Of a stretch of DNA of 64,000 nt, positions 56,642 to 64,000 are shown one piece after another. The stretch's first letter is position 1, and the number at the start of each line of letters is the position of its first letter. A program made the position numbers and the translations under genes. The notes below the pieces were generated by a model that saw nothing but the letters and a program-made list of their open reading frames with translations, was not told where the DNA came from and searched no databases. Source of the DNA: Euryodendron excelsum (taxonomy: Eukaryota; Streptophyta; Magnoliopsida; Ericales; Pentaphylacaceae); NCBI GenBank assembly GCA_033060915.1, contig CM065394.1, forward strand, positions 22,125,001 through 22,189,000. The letters run 5' to 3'.

Positions 56642-58027
56642 TTATGCTTGCCCTTGCCCTTGGCCTTTACCGGCCCTCCACTCATTGTACATTTGCAATG
56701 CTAATGCATTCCTCCAGTCAGTCCATTCATCTGATGGTTCAATTGTGTCAACAACATCGCCTTCAAGGTCAAGTTGGTTTGACAAGGCATTATCTAAATG
56801 TTCTTCAAATGGATCAATGGCCATCTCCGTTCGAATTAGATTGTGAAGAAGAGCATAAGCTATAATAATTCGATTTTGGGTGTTTATGGGAAAGTAGCAC
56901 GGATTCCTAAGGATTGCCCATCGTAGTTTTAAGAGCCCAAAACAACTCTCTATGACATTACGGGCTTGGGAATGTTTCATATTGAAAAACTCCTCTTAAG
57001 TATTAGGGGCATCGCCTTCTCTCCACAAAGACAGGTGGTATCGCTGACCACGATATGGTGCTAGAAATCCTTCTCTATTAGTGTAACCCACATCAACTAA
57101 GTAACAGTAACCTGTGTGATATGATAACAAGAATACGACGGTTTGTTATCATAATAAGTGATAGTTTATTTATATTTTCATAAAGCAACTAATACATACC
57201 AGTTGGAACTTTTAAACCATTTGGCCTACTGATAGCATCTCGAAGGACCCTAGAATCAGCAACTGACCCTTCCCACCCAGGTAACACATATAAATTTCAT
57301 ATCTTGTGAACAAACTCCCAAGACATTCACAGCAACCTCCCCTTTCCTCGTTCTATATCGTGGTTTGTCCACTTCTGGGACACGAACCTTAATGTATGTG
57401 CCATCTGGGGCCCCATGGCAATTTTACATAAACCATAAGCAATTGGTTGTTAAATATTGGTAGACCAACTAACTTGAACAATATACCTTCATAAATGGTG
57501 GATACCTGAAAAGACCTCTACCTTTCATCAGTACAAGCCATCGTAATTGGCTCAGGCGACCTATATAGGTGACCATGTAAGCACAAAACTACTTTTAAAA
57601 CTACATTAAAGTGCCTACTAACTGTCTCTCCCGACCGAAGAAAGTTTAATTTTATTGTACGATTTTTGGTATGGTCGGCTAGTACATTAAAAAACATTGC
57701 CACTTTTTCCTCAAGCATAACATGCCTCGAATGACCAAGTTTGCCGTAGACTCTAATCATGTCACACAAAATCTTGAAAGTTCGCCTATTCATTCGAAGT
57801 TGATCAACACAATTCACATCACTGTTATGAACTAGTTGATTTATATGGTCAATTTGGGCATCCGCTGGATTTCGGTATCTAATTCTCAAAGTTTGCTCCC
57901 TATTAGCATACATTTGTAGCACACCACTCAAACTTGCCAATAAAGCCATACACATGACCACAAAATCTTGCATCATAATCTCTAACATAACCAGTACCCC
58001 AATCTCTTCATGCATATCAGCCATCAT
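56642..58027 (-). pseudogene. PIF/Harbinger DDE transposase (HARBI1-type, broken)
   Basis: N-terminal part (58027-57518): LRMNRRTFKILCDMI and AMFFNVLADHTKNRTIKLNF, then CTDER with a TAG directly after. The catalytic region is split: first Asp in NCHGAPDGTYIKVRVPEVDK (about 57425-57365), a frame break near 57290, second Asp in GWEGSVADSRVLRDAI, an intron at about 57203-57109, then YLVDVGYTNREGFLAPYRGQ, a TAA before EEFFNMKHS, and the Glu in RNVIESCFGLLKLRW. The DDE triad is intact but spread over broken frames. The C-terminal DEWTDWRNALA motif is typical of the family. Confidence 0.88.
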
Positions 58028-59055
58028 ACTGTGTACCAAATGATTTTGTTAATGTTAGCAAAAACAGTTTAGCTTGGTAATATGAATGTCCACAAGAAGA
58101 CAACAGAGTGAAAAAAACATCACATATATCCAGCAGTTAGTAGTTTTAGAAATAAATACAAAATTTAGAAGGCAAAATATCTAGATTGAAAAAATAGTAG
58201 TGAACCCATCTAAGTAGGTGTTAAAAAAAAAAAGAAACATATTAAGCTTCTCATAACAGTTTAATAGGTTTTATCAGTGGAAAGAACTAAAACTTCAAAG
58301 AGGCAAAATAAACATTCATCCATTACCAGCGTCACCTACATAACAGAGATAAATAAAAATCAACCCCCATTTAACTCTAAAAAAAAGGTTTTTCAATTGA
58401 AAAATCATCGAGAGTTTCATACAATGATGTTCTCAGAGGAAACAAGAAAATGAAAATGAAAAATCACAAAGATAAATGACAATTATCAAGATGAGAAGAA
58501 AAATTGTTAAAAAACTACCGATCTACAAACTTCGTTGCACAAAATCGTAGGAAAACTCACACGCACCCACAGATCTACAAACCTCCATGATAGATCTATC
58601 ATTTCTTCTCAGAAAAGAGTCACAGAAAATGAAACATTTCTGATTAAAAGCAAATACAAAGGGAGATATAGGGAAAGAATGTTGCCTGTCGATGATGTCG
58701 TAGGATCGAAAGAAGCTTTCAAGCTTTGAAAATCTCAGTTGCTAAAATGGTGGAGCTCTCAAGCACTGGAGATCACTCGTAGAGCAAATGAAAGTGTTGC
58801 AGAATACCCTCTTCTCTAATAAATAATATATCACAATGTCCAAAGCAGGGTAGTTGAGTAATTTTCGCCACCTCTCCTATTAGCATTTAGTACCGGTACA
58901 AACAATAATATCTACCCCATGGTATAGCATAATACCTCCTACATGGGTTATTTAATCCGGAGAGCTCAATTTATACTAACCCTTATTTTACAACCCAAAC
59001 GTAGTAATAAAGTCTTGGTCAGGACATTTAATCCAATCCCACCCCATTGTACCGG

Positions 59056-59069
59056 AAACAAACGAGGCC
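59056..59069 (-). repeat. Right terminal inverted repeat
   Basis: AAACAAACGAGGCC on the + strand, the exact inverse of the left end. Confidence 0.92.
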
Positions 59070-59072
59070 TAA

Positions 59073-59620
59073 AAGTCCCCATGTAACCCTAAGGACTCAT
59101 GGCATGCACCTCAAGTCATTCCATAAGAGGGGCCCCAATCCCTCTATGCTCACGGAGATAGGGTTGCCAAGAAGACAAGGGGCAATCGATCAACAAGGTC
59201 TCTTAGCGACCTCCTCGACATTAAATCCAAGAAAGGCAAATCCAAAGACTCAAGAGTAGTTTAGGACTTCTTATGTAAAACTAGATAGGCAGAAATCCCA
59301 AAAAAACATGTTCCATCTCCATGTTAAAATGTATTCCAAGTTTTTTGTATCACAAAACCAAAGTTAAAATGTATTTTTCTATTTTCCTGAAGCAAATGCA
59401 TGGATGAATATATGGATGGATGAATATATGAATAGATGAAGTTTCCCATCTGACAGTAAGGTATCTGCATACAGGGGCAAATCCCCTATCTCCAAAATGA
59501 GTCAATACATCATGATTAGTTTCCCTCCTAAAGAGGGGCACCCTAGAGCATGCATTGCATAAAACTCTCCAAGAACCGAACTCTAACTTGCAATTGTTGT
59601 CCTTATTGTTATAGGCAAGG
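59073..59620 (+). other. Leader or intron-like region upstream of TatIII gag-pro
   Basis: No coding domain. It contains a GGATGAATAT short repeat (59398-59440) and ends in TTGTTATAG at 59607-59615, a good acceptor site directly before the coding part. Ogre elements are known to splice an intron in this area, so this may be such an intron (inference). Confidence 0.4.
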
Positions 59621-59623
59621 GAA

Positions 59624-61005
59624 ATGAATACTAGTCCAATATCTTCCGTAATAGTGAAAGCCATGGTTCATAAGCTTCAGGAGAATACACTATTGGAAAA
59701 TAGGAATGTTAGCAAAGGCACCTTACGTAGCCCACTTGTCGTAACTCCAGAAAGGACAACTTATACCCTAGAAGAACCCGAATATCAAGACCATTCCTTC
59801 CTAACCATGCAATCTCACCAACCCAACATGAATCTGACCATAGAAACCTATCCTAACCCCCCTCATTATCACCTTGTCCTTACTTCATTGGTTGAACCTG
59901 AACCTATGGTCGCTGTGGCTAAGCCCAAACCTCAAACCAACATCCAAGGAGTCGTAGGACCTAAGCTACCCTTTGTCTTGCCAAAGAAACCAATTGTGGC
60001 CATCACCTTACCCGTCCTCACCAACCCTTCACCTATGGTAATCCCTTTGCCCATAAACCCAAGGGTAACTCCTCTCATTGTAACCCAACCACCAATACTC
60101 AGTCTTCATAGTGTCCCATAGAATTACCCACCTGATAGGGGCACCGGAGAGCCCGTAGCAGAAATAGAAAGGATGACTCGATCAGGGCGACTCTACACCT
60201 CCGTAGAAGTGGAAAGAAAAAGAAAAGGGAAGGATAAAGAGGGACAATGATCTAACCAACCGACAGATCAAGAGATGTTAGAATTCACCAAAGCTCTAGG
60301 AAAGGTCGACTACGATATCATGGAACAACTTAGAAAAACCCCAGCCCATATTTTGATGTTGGGTTTGTTGCTCACTTCTGAAGTGCACCGGGATGCTTTA
60401 ATGAAAATCCTCAAAAATGCTCATGTGCCTGAGAGTTTCACGCCAGATAACCTACATAACATGGTGAGCCTCATCATGGCCCCAAACATCATTACCTTCT
60501 CTGATGACGAGATTCCTGTAGACAGAACAGGCCATACCCGGGCTCTGCATATCGCTGTAAGAACAAGAGAAAAAATGGTAGCCAAAGTATTGATAGATAA
60601 TGGGTCGGCTTTAAATGTGTGCCCGTATTCTACCCTAGAAAAGGCTTGGATTGGACCAAACTTACTTGAAAGACAATGGTATGATCATTCGTGCCTTTGA
60701 TGGTTCTCGGGGGGAAGCTATAGGGGAAGTTGAAATACCTGTTAAGATAGGACCAGTAACCTTCACAATTAAGTTCCAAGTCTTGTACATTCCGCATGTC
60801 TACAATTTGCTGTTAGGAAGGCCCCGGATTCATTCGGCGGGTGTAGTTCCTTCTAGCCTTCATCAGAAAGTCAAGTTCATCGTGGGCTCCAAGCTAATCT
60901 CTATTTTCGCTGAAAAAGAATTCACTGTATACAAAGCTGATATCGTTGCATCTGACACTGAACTGCCCCCCCGCTTTCAGTCGTTCGAATATATCACTGT
61001 TGTGT
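59624..61005 (+). pseudogene. TatIII gag end and aspartic protease (broken)
   Basis: Pro-rich gag end to a TAG at 60119, then MTRSGRLYTSVEV, a TGA near 60248, and LRKTPAHILMLGLLLTSEVH, the conserved run-up to protease. Protease active site KVLIDNGSALNVCPYST (about 60585-60635) has D-N-G-S as usual for this lineage. A frameshift near 60645 leads to MIIRAFDGSRGEAIGEVEIP and NLLLGRPRIHSAGVVPSSLH. Three breaks in total. Confidence 0.85.
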
Positions 61006-61059
61006 AGAAAGAAGATCAAGTGGAGCCAAAATATTTCCGAAACTCTCAGATGATAGTGC

Positions 61060-61440
61060 AGTACTTTAAAGTAAATGGTTTTCATCCGAGGAAAGGCTTA
61101 GGGAGATGTTGACAAGGAAGGCCTGAGGTCGTAGAAATACCGTCGGCTGAACCCACCTTTAGGCTGGGGTATGAACCCACAAGAAAGGAGAAAAGAGAAG
61201 TAGTGCGGAAGAAGAGGGCTGATAGGAAAGCTGTCATGGAACTCTCAGATCGATTCAAGCAGTTGGACATGAGGAAAGAAATGTCTACATTAAATAAGAA
61301 GAAGAGAAAAGTCCAAGAAGAAGCGCTTGTCATGACAGCCGACACTGGAATAACTCAAGATGGATCCAGTCGAGCGATGCTGCCAGGCAAAAATTGGCAT
61401 AATTGGGCTAGCGAAGACATCATCTGTGCTCGCAAGTTTT
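61060..61440 (+). pseudogene. G-patch-like linker of TatIII pol
   Basis: GFHPRKGLGR (61078-61110) with FRLGYEPTRKEKREV downstream resembles the G-patch-type segment between protease and reverse transcriptase in Tat elements. A stop (TGA) directly after GRC breaks it. A Lys/Arg-rich stretch follows. Confidence 0.55.
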
Positions 61441-61542
61441 AGTACAAAGCTCACTAGAGCGAGATCCCAGAGCAACTAATTTGCCACAAACAAATTTTGT
61501 CCTTTTAATTTACCTGTCTTAACTTTTTAAATCAAGTTATTA

Positions 61543-62790
61543 ATGGAAAAATACTCCTTTTTGTTTGATTTATTGCATCCTATTTTCCATGCCAGGGACC
61601 CTTGCATCCGACGCCTTACTCAACTAATCCAGAGAATGCCAATCCTAACAAAAGATGACTTCAACACCGAGTTTGTTTACCAACAACTAGGAATTGTAAA
61701 AGATGTAAATTATTCAGAGGAGGTGCCAAAGGAAATTCGGGAACAAATAGAAAGACATGAGAACCGTATTACCCCAAACATTGAGGAAATAGAAACCGTT
61801 AATTTCGGGAATGAAGGGGATCCAAAAGAGCTTAGAATCGGTATAGGCATGGATCAATGGCAGCACAAAGAACTATTGGAATTATTGCGAGCATACTTGG
61901 ATATTTTCGCTTGGTCCTATCAAGACATGCCCTGGTTAGATGAATCCATTGTTGAGCATAGATTACCCTTAGACCCACAAATAAAACCCTTTAAGTAAAA
62001 ATTGAGAAGATTGAAGCCTAAATAGAGCCTGAAGATTAAGGAAGAAGTGATCAAACAGTTCCAGGCAGGATTCCTGCAAGTAGTAGAGTATCCCCGATGG
62101 CTGGTTAATATTGTCCCTGTACCCAAGAAACACGGCAAGGTGCGGATGTGTATTGACTTTCGGGACCTCAACAAGGCCAGTCCAGAGGACGACTTTCCTC
62201 TCCCACTTATAGACTTGCTTGTTAATAACACGAACGGTCACGAAATGTTTTCTTTAATGGATGGTTTTTCGAGATACAATCAGATCAAGCTAGCTGAAGA
62301 GGATCGAGAGAAAACTGCTTTCATCACCCCTTGGGGAGTGTATTGTTATAAATTCATGCCATTTGGACTTCGCAATGCAGGGGCAACTTATCAAAAGACC
62401 ATGGTAACTTTATTTCATGATATGATGCATCAGGAAGTAGAAATTTATGTGGATGACATGATCGTCAAGTCCAAACAGCGGAAAGACCACATGTTCAACC
62501 TGCGGAAGGTGTTTGACCATCTCCGTAAGTATCAGCTCAAGCTAAATCCTGCTAAGTGCACTTTTAGAGTATCTTCAGGAAAGTTGCTGGGATTTATAGT
62601 CAATGAAAAGGGGATAGAGGTCGATCTTGCCAAAGTTAAGTCCATCGTGGAAATACCAGCACCGAAGGGGGAAAAGGAGGTTCGATCCTTTCTGGGAAAG
62701 TTAAACTTTATCAGTAGATTCATCGCCCAAATGACCCATCTGTGCGAACCTATTTTCAAGCTCCTTAGGAAAGATGCATCGAAAGAGTAG
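61543..62790 (+). pseudogene. TatIII reverse transcriptase (broken)
   Basis: Spacer with acidic VNFGNEGDPKELRIG, then DIFAWSYQDMPWLDESIVEH, a TAA (61996) and TAG (62023), and an open 248-codon core: VNIVPVPKKHGKVRMCIDFR, MDGFSRYNQIKLAEED, TPWGVYCYKFMPFGLRNAGA and catalytic YVDDMIVKS (62448-62474). The thumb region includes GFIVNEKGIEVD. TAG at 62788 ends the frame where the family normally reads Trp. All three catalytic Asp are retained. Confidence 0.9.
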
Positions 62791-63279
62791 GATGATAACT
62801 GTCAAATAGTTTTTGAGAAAATCAAAGGATACCTACGGAATCCTCCTATCCTGGTGGAACCAACCCCGGGGCATCCTTTGTTGATGTATATGTCAATGTT
62901 AGATAGTTCCATGGGGTGTGTTTTGGGATAACATGATGCAACGGGAAGCAAAGAGCAAGCCATTTACTACCTCAGTAAGAAATTCCTACCATACGAGACA
63001 AAGTATTCGGATCTCGAGAAAACCTGCTGCGTGTTAGCTTGGGTAACTCACAGGCTTCGGCATTACATGCTCTATCATATCACCTTCCTCATCTCTCAAA
63101 TGGATCCCCTCAAGTATATATTTGAGAAACCAACCCTATCGAGCAAAATTGCCCGATGGCACATGATCCTGTCAGAATTCGACATTGTGTTCACTATTCG
63201 TAAAGTAGTCAAGGGGCAAGTGATAGTTGATTATCTGGCTGAGAACCCTATTGATGATTATCAATCCATGGAACCCTAA
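62791..63279 (+). pseudogene. TatIII first RNase H (broken)
   Basis: Continues in frame after the TAG: IVFEKIKGYLRNPPILV, MLDSSMGCVLG, TAA at 62929, then AIYYLSKKFLPYETKYSDLE and HRLRHYMLYHITFLISQMDP, ending ARWHMILSEFDIVF and DYLAENP. Ends at TAA 63277. The conserved catalytic positions are partly altered (DSSMGCVLG instead of the usual ASD-type segment). Confidence 0.85.
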
Positions 63280-63299
63280 TTTTTCGATGAAAATATACT

Positions 63300-63969
63300 A
63301 TGCGTTGATGACGCATCTGAAGAGCAAGCGGGAGCTAGGTGGAAATTGTATTTCGACGGGGCTGCTAACAAAAAGGGAGCTGGCATTGGGGCAGTAGTAG
63401 TATCAAGAATAGGCAGTCACTATCCTATTATGGTTAAGCTACAACTTGAACCATGCACTAATAACATCGCCGAATATGAGGCTTGCATCCTAGGACTAAG
63501 GCTGGCATTAGAAATGAATAGTGACGAACTGGTTGTTTTCAGCGATTTAGATCTGGTTATTCAGCAATCTAAGGACGTATACCAAACTCGAGATGCCAAA
63601 CTCTCCCCGTATCATCAACAGGTCAAAGATTTATGTCAGCTATTCAGAAGCGTGAATTTTTATCATGTACCCCGTGCAGAGAACAGTTTCACCGATGCCT
63701 TAGCTATGTTAGCTGTAGCAATCAAGGTCGATAGGGGCATCGAGATACCCCCTCTACAGATTTTTATAAGGGATATCCCTTCCTATTGCCGCACACAACC
63801 GTTGAGCCCGATGAGCAACCATGGTTCTATGACATCCAGAGGTACATCTAAGCCAGGACATTCCCCGATGCAGTGTCACAATGAGATAGGAAGACCATTT
63901 GTCGTTTGGCAGGACATTATTTCATGGCTAGAAATGAGCTTTTCAGGAGATCATGGTTCGGACCTCTAA
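63300..63969 (+). pseudogene. Second, archaeal-type RNase H of the Tat lineage
   Basis: WKLYFDGAANKKGAGIGAVV (catalytic Asp), NNIAEYEACILGLRLALEM (Glu), ELVVFSDLDLVIQQ (Asp; usual motif GDSxLV is SDLDLV) and RAENSFTDALAMLA (Asp). This domain is diagnostic for Tat elements. After about 63790 the frame is lost; pieces of the integrase N-terminal spacer remain to the window end. Confidence 0.88.
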
Positions 63970-64000
63970 GATGCATCAATGCCATCGAAGCCAAGGTTGT

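Larger units (their letters stand above)
53165..59069 (-). mobile_element. PIF/Harbinger DNA transposon (5905 bp)
   Basis: Perfect 14-bp terminal inverted repeats GGCCTCGTTTGTTT at both ends and TAA duplication. All four recognisable genes are on the minus strand: DDE transposase, two Myb/SANT-like proteins and an RNase H1-N domain protein. Typical elements of this superfamily carry only transposase plus one Myb-like ORF. It inserted into retrotransposon DNA between the giant LTR and TatIII gag-pol. Confidence 0.93.
59073..64000 (+). mobile_element. Ty3/gypsy Tat-lineage (TatIII/Ogre-like) gag-pol, decayed, runs off the window
   Basis: Order on the + strand: end of gag, protease, G-patch-like segment, reverse transcriptase, RNase H, second RNase H of archaeal type. 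The dual RNase H and the DNGS protease are hallmarks of the Tat lineage. Several in-frame stops and frameshifts are present. The gag N-terminus, 5' LTR and primer-binding site are not visible. The giant LTR to its left points the opposite way. Confidence 0.9.

Noticed and set aside
1..64000. CRISPR arrays, tRNA and rRNA genes
   Set aside because: Repeats found are tandem or dispersed without regular spacers. No cloverleaf-compatible tRNA gene or rRNA sequence was recognised; tRNA-like matches are limited to primer-binding sites and the SINE-like element.

Overview
This 64-kb window looks like plant nuclear DNA, most probably from a eudicot with a large, transposon-rich genome. The evidence is one long GT-AG intron-rich gene, plant-type Ty1/copia and Ty3/gypsy elements (including the Tat lineage with its second, archaeal-type RNase H), a plant PIF/Harbinger transposon and plant LINE tails. 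No RNA gene, CRISPR array or prokaryotic feature was seen.

Region 1 (19-21394, + strand) holds the only host gene recognised: an HRQ1/RecQ4-like ATP-dependent DNA helicase. I could place 27 exons that join into one open frame of 1240 residues. They encode an N-terminal ubiquitin-like domain, a DEAH helicase core with Walker A and QAGRSGRR motifs, and a C-terminal cysteine-rich (DUF1998/MZB) zinc module. Its introns carry LINE relics, dispersed repeats, tandem duplications and three long G/C homopolymers.

Region 2 (21395-30400) is intergenic. It contains a decayed copia element (about 23.78-27.31 kb) that ends in a SINE-like sequence, then about 2.9 kb with nothing recognisable.

Region 3 (30.4-49 kb) is a nest. 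The outermost layer is the 3' part of a minus-strand Tat-lineage gypsy element: LTR, an additional ORF antisense to pol (putative-gypsy-type transposon domain plus coiled coil), a 65-bp tandem array and the integrase end. A 13.9-kb copia element with 2-kb LTRs and target-site duplication CTAAG sits exactly between two codons of that antisense ORF. The copia element in turn received two solo LTRs, each with its own 5-bp duplication: a 1.75-kb Tekay/Del-like LTR (ATGGT) and a 4.9-kb Ogre/TatIII-like LTR (AAAAG).

Region 4 (48.9-64 kb) starts with a second, inverted and 3'-truncated copy of the same giant LTR. It continues with a 5.9-kb PIF/Harbinger element (TAA duplication) carrying a broken DDE transposase, two Myb/SANT-like genes and an unusual third gene (RNase H1 N-terminal domain, proline repeat, membrane tail). 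It ends in a decayed TatIII/Ogre gag-pol (+ strand) that runs off the window. Only the helicase, and possibly one Myb-like ORF of the transposon, look intact.
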